A program made the translations under genes and the position numbers. The notes beneath the pieces are model-generated. The model was given only the letters and a program-made list of their open reading frames with translations. It ran no database searches and had not been told where the DNA came from. Shown here piece after piece: positions 23,840 through 32,238 of a stretch of 64,000 nt of DNA. This DNA is from an uncultured Oscillibacter sp. (GTDB lineage: Bacteria; Bacillota; Clostridia; Oscillospirales; Oscillospiraceae), in assembly GCA_910588175.1 (NCBI GenBank), contig CAJUQQ010000001.1, positions 109,304 to 173,303 of the forward strand, written 5' to 3'. Numbering within the stretch: position 1 is the first letter of the stretch; every line of letters starts with the position of its first letter.

Positions 23840-26800
23840 ATGTCCTTCGTCCACCTGCATGTCCACACGGAATACAGCCTCCTGGACGGCGCGTGCCGGA
23901 TCCGGGATCTGCCGAAGATTGTCAAGGAACTGGGGCAGACCGCCTGCGCCATTACGGATCACGGCGTTATGTACGGCGCGGTGGACTTCTACCGGGCCTG
24001 TAAGGCGGAGGGCGTCAAGCCTATCATCGGCTGTGAGGTTTACGTGACTGCGGAGGGCCGCCGCCTCACCGACAAGGTCCACGAGTTTGACGCCGAGAGC
24101 CGTCACCTGGTCCTTCTCTGCGAGAATGAGGAGGGCTACCGAAACCTCTCTTATATGGTTTCCATGGCTTGGACCAAGGGCTTTTATATCAAACCCCGCA
24201 TTGATTTGGAGCTTCTCCGGGAGCACAGCGGAGGATTGGTGGCCCTCTCCGCGTGTTTGGCGGGGGAAATTCCCCGCCGACTGCGGAACGGGGAGTATGG
24301 GAACGCCAAGCGCTATGCGCTGGAGCTTGCGGAAATTTTCGGTCCGGACCATTTTTATCTGGAGCTTCAGGACCATGGAATTCGGGACCAGGCGGTGGTG
24401 AACCAGGGCATTCTCCGGATGCACCGGGAGACGGGACTGCCCATGGTCTGCACCAACGACGCCCATTATCTCCGCAAAGAGGACGCGGAGGCCCACGACG
24501 TCCTCCTGTGCATTCAGACGGGAAAGACCTTGGACGATGAGAACCGGATGCGCTACGAGCCCCGGAATTTCTACCTTCGCAGCGAGGCGGAGATGGCGGA
24601 GCGGTTCTCCGATTACGAGGGGGCCCTGGAGAACACGGTGAAGATTGCGGAGCTGTGCGGCATGGATTTCACCTTTGGCAAGTACCACCTGCCGGAGTTC
24701 CAGCTGCCCCCGGGCTACGACAGCTTCTCCTATTTAAAAGAACTCTGTGACCAGGGCTACCGGGCTCGCTACGGTGAAGATGAGGCCCACCGGGAACAGC
24801 TCCAATATGAGCAGGACATGATTGAGAAAATGGGCTTTACGGACTACTTCCTCATCGTCTCCGATTTTGTCCGCTACGCCCGGAGCGCGGGTATCCCCGT
24901 GGGGCCGGGGCGGGGCAGCGCGGCGGGGTCCATGGTTAGCTACTGTCTCTACATCACGGACATCGACCCGGTGAAATACGGGCTTTATTTCGAGCGGTTC
25001 CTGAACCCGGAGCGGGTGAGCATGCCGGATATTGACATGGACTTCGGCGACACCCGCCGGGGGGAGGTCATTGAGTATGTCCGCCGGAAGTACGGCGAGG
25101 ATCATGTGGCCCAGATCGTCACCTTCGGCACCATGGCCGCCCGGGGCGTGGTGCGGGATGTGGGGCGGGTGATGAACCTGCCTTACGCCGAGGTAGACCA
25201 GATTGCCAAGCAGATTCCAAATCATCCCGGAGCCCATATCACGCTGGCGGACGCTATGCGGCTGACGAAGTCCCTCAGCGACCTCTACAACCGTGACGAG
25301 ACGGTGAAGCGGCTCATCGACACCGCCCAAATGCTGGAGGGCATGCCCCGGAACGCGTCCACCCACGCCGCCGGAGTGGTGATCACCAAGCGGCCCGTCT
25401 ATGAGTATGTGCCTCTGGCGAAGAACGACGATATCGTGGTCTGCCAGTACGGCATGGTGACGCTGGAGGAGCTGGGACTTCTCAAAATGGACTTCCTGGC
25501 ACTGCGGAACCTGACGGTGCTGGAGGACGCGGTGCAGCTTTTAAAGGAGCAGCAGCCGGATTTCCGCCTGGCGGATATCCCGGAGGAGGACCCGGAGACT
25601 TACGAAATGCTGGCGGCGGGGAAGACCTCCGGTGTATTCCAGATGGAATCCACCGGCATGACCGGTGTATGTGTGGGGCTGAAACCCCAGAATATTGAGG
25701 ACATCACCGCGATCATTGCCCTCTACCGTCCCGGGCCCATGGACTCCATCCCCCGATTCATCGCCTGCAAACAGGACCCAAAGCTCATTAAGTACCGCCA
25801 TCCCTCCCTGGAGCCTATTTTGTCCGTCACCTATGGCTGCATCGTTTATCAGGAGCAGGTCATCAAGATTTTCCAGGACTTGGCGGGCTATTCTCTGGGA
25901 CAGGCGGATATGGTCCGCAGGGCCATGAGCAAAAAGAAGGCGAAGGACATTGAGAAGGAACGGGAGGCCTTCCTCCACGGCGATCTGGACCGGAACATCT
26001 CCGGCTGTGTGGCAAACGGTATCCCGGAGGCCACGGCAGAGGCCATTTACCAGGAGATTTACGATTTCGCGAACTATGCCTTCAACAAGGCCCACGCGGT
26101 CAGCTACGCCGTGGTGGCCTATCAGACGGCCTACTTCAAGTGCCACTACACCCGGGAGTACATGGCGGCCCTGTTGACCTCCGTGCTGGACAACTCCGAC
26201 AAGGTGGCGGGCTATATCAATGAGTGCCGGGACTGCGGCATCGCCCTGCTGCCGCCGGATATCAACCGCTCTCTGGACCGCTTTACCGTGGAGGAGGGAG
26301 GGATCCGTTTCGGGCTGGTGGCCATCAAGAACATCGGCCGGGGCTTCATCCAGGCTGTTATGGAGGAGCGGAGCGAAAACGGCCCCTTTGCGTCTCTTCC
26401 GGAGTTCTGCCGCCGGATGGCGGGCAGTGATATGAACAAGCGGGCGTTGGAGAATCTGATCCGGGCAGGGGCCTTTGACGGGACCGGCGCCCGGAGGTCT
26501 CAGCTGATTCGGGTTTACGAGAAGGTGCTGGATGCCGCCTCGGCCCGGCAGCGGCAGAATTTGGAGGGACAGCTGGACTTTTTCGGCATGTCCGCCGGTA
26601 TGTCCTCCGGGAGGACGGAGGAGGTTCACCTGCCGGACATTCCGGAGTTCACCGCTCAGGAGCGGATGACCATGGAAAAGGAGACCACCGGCCTCTATCT
26701 CTCCGGACACCCGATGGACGCATACCGCGATCTCGTGCGGCGGATGCGGGTCCCTCCCATTGGAAAGGTGCTGGAGGACTTTGCCCAGGAAAGCGGCCCC

Positions 26801-27328
26801 ACCCGTTTTGCCGACGGGCAGTATATAACCCTGGCCGGGGTGGTTACCTCCAGCAAGACCAAGACCACGAAAAACAACAGCTTGATGGCCTATGTGGTGG
26901 TGGAGGATGAGAGCGGGTCCATTGAGATGCTGTGCTTCAGCCGGACGCTGGACATCTGCGGGCCATACCTCCGGGAAAATCAGGCGGTGGTGGTGAAGGG
27001 AAAGCTGTCGGTCCGGGATGAAAAAGCGCCTCAGCTTATGTGCGACTCCGCTTACCCCCTGGAGACGGCAGCGGGAGGGCTCCCGCCGCCCGCCCCCCAG
27101 TCCGGTAAGCTGGTAAAGGGGGAGACGCTGTATTTGAAATTTCCCTCCCTGGACCACCCGGCGGTCCGGCATATGAAGCTGGTGTTTACCATGTTTCCCG
27201 GCGACACCCAAGTGAAGATGGTGATGGCGGACACCCGGAAGGTCTACGGCACCCAAGCGCTGCTTCACCAGGCCCTCATACAGGAGGCTAAGGAGACCTT
27301 GGGCGGGGAAAATGTGGTGGTAAAGTAA
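23840..27328 (+). CDS. dnaE: DNA polymerase III subunit alpha (DnaE)
   Basis: A 1162-aa replicative polymerase of the DnaE type. The N-terminal PHP domain opens H-L-H-V-H-T-E-Y-S-L-L-D-G-A. The palm follows with G-P-G-R-G-S-A-A-G-S and the catalytic pair P-D-I-D-M-D-F near 397-403. The helix-hairpin-helix region is near 830-860, and an OB fold near 990-1070 begins with I-T-L-A-G-V-V-T-S. Firmicutes also carry PolC, so this is probably the primer-extending enzyme. AAAGGAGGAG precedes the ATG. Confidence 0.97.
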   Translation: MSFVHLHVHTEYSLLDGACRIRDLPKIVKELGQTACAITDHGVMYGAVDFYRACKAEGVKPIIGCEVYVTAEGRRLTDKVHEFDAESRHLVLLCENEEGYRNLSYMVSMAWTKGFYIKPRIDLELLREHSGGLVALSACLAGEIPRRLRNGEYGNAKRYALELAEIFGPDHFYLELQDHGIRDQAVVNQGILRMHRETGLPMVCTNDAHYLRKEDAEAHDVLLCIQTGKTLDDENRMRYEPRNFYLRSEAEMAERFSDYEGALENTVKIAELCGMDFTFGKYHLPEFQLPPGYDSFSYLKELCDQGYRARYGEDEAHREQLQYEQDMIEKMGFTDYFLIVSDFVRYARSAGIPVGPGRGSAAGSMVSYCLYITDIDPVKYGLYFERFLNPERVSMPDIDMDFGDTRRGEVIEYVRRKYGEDHVAQIVTFGTMAARGVVRDVGRVMNLPYAEVDQIAKQIPNHPGAHITLADAMRLTKSLSDLYNRDETVKRLIDTAQMLEGMPRNASTHAAGVVITKRPVYEYVPLAKNDDIVVCQYGMVTLEELGLLKMDFLALRNLTVLEDAVQLLKEQQPDFRLADIPEEDPETYEMLAAGKTSGVFQMESTGMTGVCVGLKPQNIEDITAIIALYRPGPMDSIPRFIACKQDPKLIKYRHPSLEPILSVTYGCIVYQEQVIKIFQDLAGYSLGQADMVRRAMSKKKAKDIEKEREAFLHGDLDRNISGCVANGIPEATAEAIYQEIYDFANYAFNKAHAVSYAVVAYQTAYFKCHYTREYMAALLTSVLDNSDKVAGYINECRDCGIALLPPDINRSLDRFTVEEGGIRFGLVAIKNIGRGFIQAVMEERSENGPFASLPEFCRRMAGSDMNKRALENLIRAGAFDGTGARRSQLIRVYEKVLDAASARQRQNLEGQLDFFGMSAGMSSGRTEEVHLPDIPEFTAQERMTMEKETTGLYLSGHPMDAYRDLVRRMRVPPIGKVLEDFAQESGPTRFADGQYITLAGVVTSSKTKTTKNNSLMAYVVVEDESGSIEMLCFSRTLDICGPYLRENQAVVVKGKLSVRDEKAPQLMCDSAYPLETAAGGLPPPAPQSGKLVKGETLYLKFPSLDHPAVRHMKLVFTMFPGDTQVKMVMADTRKVYGTQALLHQALIQEAKETLGGENVVVK

Positions 27329-27368
27329 AAGACGCGGGTACGGAGTGTTCCGTACCCGCGTCTTTTAC
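27325..27368. terminator. Bidirectional terminator between dnaE and the DUF4364 gene
   Basis: A perfect 17-bp stem (27327-27343 with 27350-27366) with a 6-nt loop. The outer four pairs are A-T, giving T-runs on both strands. Confidence 0.92.
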
Positions 27369-27889
27369 TGATTTTCCGCAAGCAGCAGCCGGATAATCTG
27401 GCTGTAAAACGTCTCCGGCGATTCCTGAAAGCGCTTCGCCGCCGTTTTGGCCTGAGCCCGGTCCACCATCATCAGCTTGAGATCCATGACGCTGCCCTTG
27501 TCGTCTGTCAGCTGGAGCCGCAGGGTGTAGGTACCGTTGGGCCGCGGCTCGATAGAGGATTTTACCTGCCTCTGGCGGCGAAGCTTCCGGTTCCACTCCT
27601 CCAGATTCTTGTCACAGCGCCGGCGGATGGAATAGGGGAGGCTGGACTCGCAGATAACGCTGTTCCGCCGCCCTTTTTCCGTGAGGGCATAGAGGCCGTT
27701 TTGGTCCAGGGTCAGGTGCTCTGTGCGGACCAGGTCGGCGAGGCAGTCGGAAAAGTCGAAATAGTCGATGGCGTCGTCGCAGAGGGTCAGGTCCAGAATG
27801 GCGTCGAAAGGTACCGGTTCCTCGACCCTGGCGGCGATATAGAGAATCAGAAATTTGATTTCCAGTTTGTCCTGAATGAAGCCCGGCAT
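27365..27889 (-). CDS. DUF4364 family protein (winged-helix-like)
   Basis: A 174-aa clostridial protein. The N-terminal part (about 5-75) has the helical pattern of a winged helix, including F-D-F-S-D-C-L-A-D-L-V and a wing-like Y-A-L-T-E-K-G-R-R. The C-terminal half is beta-rich. It may be a regulator; no target is known. It is convergent with dnaE and transcribed from its own promoter. AGGAGGC precedes the ATG. Confidence 0.78.
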   Translation of the reverse strand: MPGFIQDKLEIKFLILYIAARVEEPVPFDAILDLTLCDDAIDYFDFSDCLADLVRTEHLTLDQNGLYALTEKGRRNSVICESSLPYSIRRRCDKNLEEWNRKLRRQRQVKSSIEPRPNGTYTLRLQLTDDKGSVMDLKLMMVDRAQAKTAAKRFQESPETFYSQIIRLLLAENQ

Positions 27890-27930
27890 AAAGGCCGCCT
27901 CCTCTCTGGCGTTTGGTTTCTATAATGTAT

Positions 27931-27959
27931 AGTATACTCCGTTCCCGCCAAAAACACAA
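27931..27959 (-). promoter_or_regulatory. Promoter of the DUF4364 gene
   Basis: TTGTGT (27959-27954), a 17-bp spacer and TATACT (27936-27931) on the minus strand. Confidence 0.6.
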
Positions 27960-28009
27960 GCCGCCCTTCCGGCCTTTGTGAACTTTGTCGAAATTTGGGA
28001 AAAAGTACC

Positions 28010-28038
28010 TTGACGGGTACAAACAACATTGGTATCAT
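28010..28038 (+). promoter_or_regulatory. Promoter of the DUF3048 lipoprotein gene
   Basis: TTGACG (28010-28015), a 17-bp spacer and TATCAT (28033-28038). Confidence 0.65.
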
Positions 28039-28072
28039 AAGTACAGTTTTAAAAGAGAAAGGCGGCGGCGAA

Positions 28073-29155
28073 ATGAGGAAAAAAGCGCTGGCGATCTTAC
28101 TGGCGGCATGGATGCTCCTGGCCCTGGCGGGCTGCGGAAAGACGGACCCCGAGCCGGTATCAAAACCGGAGGAGAAGACGGATCTGGTCCCGCCGCCTCC
28201 GCCGGAGCCGGAACCGGAGCCCTATGTCCCGGAGGGAGTAAACCCGCTGACCGGCCTGCCGATGGAGCCGGAGTATGAGAACCTTCGCCCCGCCGCGGTT
28301 ATGCTGAACAACTTGAAGGCGGCTCAGCCTCAGCTGGGCGTCTCTCAGGCGGATGTGATTTATGAGGTCCCGGTGGAGGGCGGCATTACCCGGATGCTGG
28401 CGCTCTATCAGACGGTGGAGGGCATCAAAACGATGGGCAGCGTCCGGTCCGCGCGTCCCTACTTTGTGGAGCTGGCCCTGGGACACGACGCGATTTACAT
28501 TCATGCCGGCGGCAGCCAGGAGGCGTATTCCAACCTGCGGAGCTGGAAAGTGGACCATATGGACGGGGTCCGGGGTGGAAGCGACGCCCAAATCTTCTGG
28601 CGGGACCCGGAGAGACGGAAAAACAACGGTTATGAGCACAGCCTGATCACCTCCGGAGAGAAGATCCTGGAGTATCTGGATCAGGGCAAGATTCCGGTGG
28701 AGCACAGCGGCGATTGGAATTACCTCCAGGCGTTTACGGAGGACGGTACTCCGGAGGCGGGAGAGACGGCAGAGCACATCAAGGTCCGCTTCTCCGCTTA
28801 CAAGACCGGCACCTTTGACTACGATGCCGGAACTGGAAAGTACCTGGTGGGCCAGTACGGCAAAGAGCACGTAGACGGCGCCACCGGAGACCAGGTCAGC
28901 GCCACCAATGTCCTGGTGCTGAAGACCTCTGTTTCCGTTTTGGACGACGTGGGCCGTCTCCGGGTCAAGACCACCGGGGAAGGAGAGGGACTGTTCTTCT
29001 GCGGCGGTAAAACGGTCCCCATCCGCTGGAGCCGGAAGGACCGGAACAGCGCCTTTGCCTATACGCTGGAGGATGGGAGTTCTCTGGCTCTGGGGCAGGG
29101 GAACAGCTATGTCTGCATCCTCAGCCCTAAAAACAGTACGGTGGAATACGAATAA
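28073..29155 (+). CDS. DUF3048 (YerB-like) lipoprotein
   Basis: A 360-aa lipoprotein. The signal ends in L-A-L-A-G-C (Cys about 22), followed by a Pro/Glu-rich linker. The YerB-type domain starts V-N-P-L-T-G-L-P-M, with R-P-A-A-V-M-L-N-N and V-I-Y-E-V-P-V-E-G-G-I-T-R-M-L. Two DUF3048 halves are present (about 60-200 and 230-355). YerB proteins are linked to the envelope and PcrA in Bacillus, but their biochemical role is not established. The ATG at 28073 fits the signal peptide; the longer frame is not used. Confidence 0.87.
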   Translation: MRKKALAILLAAWMLLALAGCGKTDPEPVSKPEEKTDLVPPPPPEPEPEPYVPEGVNPLTGLPMEPEYENLRPAAVMLNNLKAAQPQLGVSQADVIYEVPVEGGITRMLALYQTVEGIKTMGSVRSARPYFVELALGHDAIYIHAGGSQEAYSNLRSWKVDHMDGVRGGSDAQIFWRDPERRKNNGYEHSLITSGEKILEYLDQGKIPVEHSGDWNYLQAFTEDGTPEAGETAEHIKVRFSAYKTGTFDYDAGTGKYLVGQYGKEHVDGATGDQVSATNVLVLKTSVSVLDDVGRLRVKTTGEGEGLFFCGGKTVPIRWSRKDRNSAFAYTLEDGSSLALGQGNSYVCILSPKNSTVEYE

Positions 29156-29171
29156 AGGAAGGGCTGCCATG

Positions 29172-29306
29172 GGCGCTATGCCGAAAACAGCAAACCTAAT
29201 TTGACGGAAGGAAAGAACGCAGCGAGAGGAACCCGGGAAGGGTTCCTCTCGTTTTCATGCAGAAGATTTTCGGACCGTTTAAAAGCCTGAACGCTCGCGC
29301 AGGCTG
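29172..29306. repeat. Dispersed intergenic element, degenerate copy B
   Basis: It aligns with copy A: a decayed C-T-A-T-G-C-C-G-A-A-A-A start, G-G-A-A-G-G-A-A-A-G 34 nt later, the hairpin CGAGAGGAACCC/GGGTTCCTCTCG (29223-29251), then GTTTTCATGCAGAAG and a GCAGGCTG end. The second and third hairpins are degraded, and no duplicated flanking hairpin is seen. The first hairpin with its TTTTC can act as terminator of the DUF3048 gene. Confidence 0.7.
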
Positions 29307-29321
29307 AGGCGGACGTGGCTG

Positions 29322-30155
29322 TCACTTGTGGCAGGCGCAGCAGCATTCCTCATAGTTTTCGGGCAGGCGCACGGTGTTGGGAGGGAAGAACTCGCCCACC
29401 GGGAAAGAGATGTTGCGGAAGATGCCGCAGGGGTCCTCGTTCCCGCTGCCGCAGGAGCACTCCTTGTCGGGCATGCAGTAGTCATAGACCGGGACCAACA
29501 GCTGGGAATCCCGTTCCAGCCGGACGATGGAGAACTGACCCAGGGTGACGTAGATGCGGCGGCTATCGTCGCCGCTGGAGAGCTCCCCGTCAAAGCAGCT
29601 GTTGACAAAGGAGGGCACCTCGCACAAATCGCAGTCACAATCCCGCTTGCCGCAGCAGTCCATGATCCGGGCGTCCAGGACGATGGGGTCCACGGCCTCC
29701 ACCACGGCGGTGGGGAGGTTGGAGCGGCTCATCATCTGGAGATCCGGCTCGCCGGTGCGAAGCTCGGAGGAGAAAATTTTGGCGTTGCCCTCGCTGCCGA
29801 AAAGAATGGCCCGCTTGTCGAAGACGCACAGGCCCTCCACCGTGACAGGAGCGGGGCAGCTCAGGTAGGCCTGGAGGGTGACGGAGTAGAAAAAGCGCAT
29901 ATCAATGGTGTAGAAGCCCCGGTTGAAGCTGACGGGCTCCACATCCACGTAGACGTAGAGGAGCTTGGCGCTGCCGCCTTTGACGGACAGGGCGCGGTTG
30001 ATCACGTCCACATACTGGAGCTTGGGATAGAAGCGGAGATCCTCGACGCAGTCTTTATCTCGGCAGGAATCGTAAATCTTCCTGGTATGGATGCAAACCG
30101 CCTCTCGGATGCCGCTGAGGTCCTCCACGGGACCGGGCATGACTTTCTCGGGCAT
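29322..30155 (-). CDS. Cysteine-rich conserved protein of unknown function
   Basis: A 277-aa soluble protein with about 20 Cys residues: S-C-R-D-K-D-C near 31-37, C-C-G-K-R-D-C-D-C-D-L-C near 168-179, C-S-C-G-S-G-N near 233 and a C-terminal C-C-C-A-C-H-K. No signal peptide or membrane segment is seen. Cys-rich proteins of this kind in spore formers are often coat or exosporium components, but that is inference only. AGGAGG precedes the ATG. Confidence 0.7.
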   Translation of the reverse strand: MPEKVMPGPVEDLSGIREAVCIHTRKIYDSCRDKDCVEDLRFYPKLQYVDVINRALSVKGGSAKLLYVYVDVEPVSFNRGFYTIDMRFFYSVTLQAYLSCPAPVTVEGLCVFDKRAILFGSEGNAKIFSSELRTGEPDLQMMSRSNLPTAVVEAVDPIVLDARIMDCCGKRDCDCDLCEVPSFVNSCFDGELSSGDDSRRIYVTLGQFSIVRLERDSQLLVPVYDYCMPDKECSCGSGNEDPCGIFRNISFPVGEFFPPNTVRLPENYEECCCACHK

Positions 30156-30246
30156 TGCAATAACCTCCTGATAAGTAGCTGGCGAAAGAACAAAGTCCTT
30201 TCAATCCAGTGTATGCGCCGGGGGCCAGGAGGTGAAAGGGGCGGGC

Positions 30247-30765
30247 TTATTCCAGCTCTTCCCGCAAAAGAGCGTACATGCAGTAAGAGTGTACCCGCCC
30301 ATTTTTAAAGACCCCGTTCCGCATAGTCCCCTCACAGGTGAACCCAGCCTTTTCCAGCACCCGCCGGGAGCCCAGATTATCCGCAAAGGGTTCCGCGAAT
30401 ATGCGGAGAATGTCGAAGCGGTCAAAGGCCTCCCGGCAGAGCTGCCGCACGGCCTCCGTCATGACGCCATGGCCCCAGTAAGGCTCCGCCAGCCAATAGC
30501 CAAGCTCGGCGGACTTTTCATATACGTCATCCTTGACGAAGATGCCTATGCTTCCGGCGGCGCTTCCCTCTATAATAATGGCCCGGGAGAGCTGACGTTC
30601 CTCCCCCTGGGCGGCGCAGTCTCCCACGTACCACTCCGCATCCGCCAGAGTGTAAGGGGAGGGAAAAACGTTCCGCAGATTGGCCGCGATTTTGGGATTG
30701 TTTGCCGCCGCCGCGACGGCCTCCGCGTCCGACCGCTGCCAGGGCCGCAGGGTGAATGTAGTCAT
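30247..30765 (-). CDS. GNAT-family N-acetyltransferase (RimJ/RimL-like)
   Basis: A 172-aa acetyltransferase: T-L-R-P-W-Q-R-S-D-A at the start, A-E-L-G-Y-W-L-A-E-P-Y-W-G-H-G-V-M-T-E-A for acetyl-CoA binding, and N-L-G-S-R-R-V-L-E-K-A-G-F near the end. This arrangement is typical of RimJ/L-type enzymes that acetylate N-termini or amines; the substrate is unknown. AGGAGGTG lies 5 nt before the ATG at 30765. Confidence 0.88.
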   Translation of the reverse strand: MTTFTLRPWQRSDAEAVAAAANNPKIAANLRNVFPSPYTLADAEWYVGDCAAQGEERQLSRAIIIEGSAAGSIGIFVKDDVYEKSAELGYWLAEPYWGHGVMTEAVRQLCREAFDRFDILRIFAEPFADNLGSRRVLEKAGFTCEGTMRNGVFKNGRVHSYCMYALLREELE

Positions 30766-30875
30766 AGGACACCTCCTGAAAAAAATTGGATTTATTATAT
30801 CACCGCGCCAGACGCTTGTCCACCGCCGTCTCGCGGCCTTTATGGAAAGAAGAGGAAATCTTGAAAAGAAAAGGC

Positions 30876-30903
30876 TTGCAAAACTTTTCGTATCTGGTAT
30901 AAT
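30876..30903 (+). promoter_or_regulatory. yajC promoter
   Basis: TTGCAA (30876-30881), a 16-bp spacer and TATAAT (30898-30903), about 40 nt before the yajC start. Confidence 0.7.
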
Positions 30904-30941
30904 AGACACATTCTGATTACACAAAAGGAAGGAAGCTCTCA

Positions 30942-31304
30942 ATGGATTACACGATTCTCATGTTGATCGTCATGGTTGCGATCATGTATTTCCTGATGAT
31001 CCGCCCGGAGAACAAGCGGAAGAAAAAGGCCCAGGAAATGCGGGACAGCCTGAAAAAGGGCGACATTATCACCACAATTGGGGGAATTATCGGCAAGATC
31101 GTCTCTGTTACCAAGGATACCATTGTCATCGAAACCAGTGACGACCGGGTCCGCATGGAGCTGGCCAAATGGGCCGTCAGCTCCGTAGGCGTGCAGAATA
31201 CCGAACAGCCCGAGGAGAAGAAGGACGAGAAAAAGCCCGCTAAAAAGGAAGAGGAGAAAAAGGAGGCAGACGGGGACAAGGAAAATTGGAACCCGGAAAT
31301 CTGA
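30942..31304 (+). CDS. yajC: Preprotein translocase subunit YajC
   Basis: A 120-aa protein with one N-terminal transmembrane helix (about 5-20), the family block Y-F-L-M-I-R-P-E-N-K-R-K-K and a small beta domain with G-D-I-I-T-T-I-G-G-I-I-G-K-I. The C-terminal tail (about 88-115) is a Lys/Glu-rich charged run. YajC assists SecDF; secDF is not adjacent here. Confidence 0.93.
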   Translation: MDYTILMLIVMVAIMYFLMIRPENKRKKKAQEMRDSLKKGDIITTIGGIIGKIVSVTKDTIVIETSDDRVRMELAKWAVSSVGVQNTEQPEEKKDEKKPAKKEEEKKEADGDKENWNPEI

Positions 31305-31355
31305 CCTCCTCGAAAACGTTTCCTGTTTTCCTCGCTTAAAAAAGCATAAAAGCAC

Positions 31356-31406
31356 CCTCCCTTGGAATATGCTCCAGCAAGAGCATGTTTCAAGGGAGGA
31401 TTTTTT
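31356..31406 (+). promoter_or_regulatory. Long hairpin that is both a terminator and a cover for the next gene's ribosome site
   Basis: Bases 31356-31374 pair with 31381-31399 over 19 positions (two are G-U) around the loop CAGCAA. The 3' arm contains GGGAGG, the ribosome-binding site of the next gene, and a TTTTTT tract (31401-31406) ends directly at its ATG. It fits an intrinsic terminator of yajC and also translational masking of the downstream gene. Confidence 0.7.
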
Positions 31407-31796
31407 ATGGCAAAGGGACGAAAGAAAGCCGCTGCGTGGCAGGGCTTCCTGGCCGGGAGCTTGCTGTCGCTGGGAGTGTATGCGCTGGGTCTGCTGTTTT
31501 TGACCTTACTGCTGGTAAAGGGCACGCTACCGGAGGGAGGGAGTTTCCCTATGGTGGCGGTGCTGTGCGTTTTGTCCGTTCTGGCCGGGGGAGTGCTGAC
31601 AGTACGGCTGACCCGCCAGCGGGCGGGCGGACTGCTGACGGCGGCCCTGTTCCTGTCCGTATTGGTTCTGGCGGGCCTGGGCTTCTGGGAGGAGATTGCC
31701 TGGCTGGGACATGGCGGCGTTCTATTACTGTGCGGATTGGCGGGAGGACTTCTGGCGGGTGTGGCCGGTCCCAAGGTCCGGCACCGTCGGAATTGA
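31407..31796 (+). CDS. TIGR04086-type small membrane protein
   Basis: A 129-aa protein with four hydrophobic segments (about 10-35, 45-62, 68-90 and 98-118), as in the TIGR04086 family of Firmicutes membrane proteins. Its function is unknown. The start at 31407 follows GGGAGGA by 6 nt, and this site lies in the 3' arm of the hairpin at 31356-31399. Confidence 0.72.
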   Translation: MAKGRKKAAAWQGFLAGSLLSLGVYALGLLFLTLLLVKGTLPEGGSFPMVAVLCVLSVLAGGVLTVRLTRQRAGGLLTAALFLSVLVLAGLGFWEEIAWLGHGGVLLLCGLAGGLLAGVAGPKVRHRRN

Positions 31797-32058
31797 ACAA
31801 AATTTTCGCTTTGTTGAATTGCACAAATTCCACAGCTTTTTCCACAAAGCCCTTTCCGGCGGCAGAGGCATCCTGCCGCCGGTAGGGTAGGGGAGGGGGG
31901 AGGCAGATATGGGACGCGAGCGGTGCTAAGCCCCCACATGTTGGCGACTTCGGGACGCGATCGAAAGACCGTTCCATCCAGTTTATATGGTTTACATAAC
32001 ATGGTTTACATAATATTTTGTCATAATTGCCAAAAAAGCGCTTTTTCCCGGAAACGTC

Positions 32059-32087
32059 TTGCGAGAAATGGGAAAATGCGCTATATT
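32059..32087 (+). promoter_or_regulatory. Promoter of spoIIM-xerD
   Basis: TTGCGA (32059-32064), a 17-bp spacer and TATATT (32082-32087). The leader of about 145 nt contains the hairpin at 32124-32158. Confidence 0.6.
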
Positions 32088-32123
32088 ATGGATAGAAACT
32101 TTTGCGAAGTGGTTGCGCCTCTT

Positions 32124-32158
32124 TCTCCCCCGTTTTTCTCCGGTGGGAGATTTTGATT
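32124..32158 (+). terminator. Attenuator-like hairpin in the spoIIM leader
   Basis: TCTCCC-CCG (32124-32132) pairs with CGG-T-GGGAGA (32141-32150, one bulge), followed by TTTTGATT. Its position after the promoter suggests leader control, but no ligand domain is recognisable. Confidence 0.45.
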
Positions 32159-32238
32159 CCCTGTCGGATTCCTGTACTTTTTCCAAAACACGTATATGCC
32201 GCCCCGGCTTCTCATAAGATGCGGTGAGGTGAGGCGGT

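Larger units (their letters stand above)
31797..32238. other. Non-coding gap before spoIIM with hairpins and a short tandem repeat
   Basis: The gap holds a perfect 10-bp hairpin (31856-31865 with 31873-31882), a 13-bp direct repeat ATGGTTTACATAA at 31987-31999 and 32001-32013, and a promoter near its 3' end. A minus-strand frame (31977 down into the preceding gene) exists but overlaps that gene and is not supported. No tRNA or known riboswitch was recognised. Confidence 0.5.

Noticed and set aside
25541..27268. Minus-strand open frame of 575 codons
   Set aside because: Antisense shadow of dnaE caused by high G+C codon positions; low-complexity His/Gly/Leu composition.
31911..31975. Resemblance to a c-di-GMP or other riboswitch (GGGACGCGAG, GGGACGCGAT)
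   Set aside because: The conserved cores of the known classes are absent and the region lies before, not after, the promoter of the next gene.
31549..31977. Minus-strand frame starting M-E-R-S-F-D-R-V-P-K-S
   Set aside because: It overlaps the 3' half of a better supported membrane gene, has no ribosome site, and could not be matched to a family. It remains a weak possibility for the part outside the gene.
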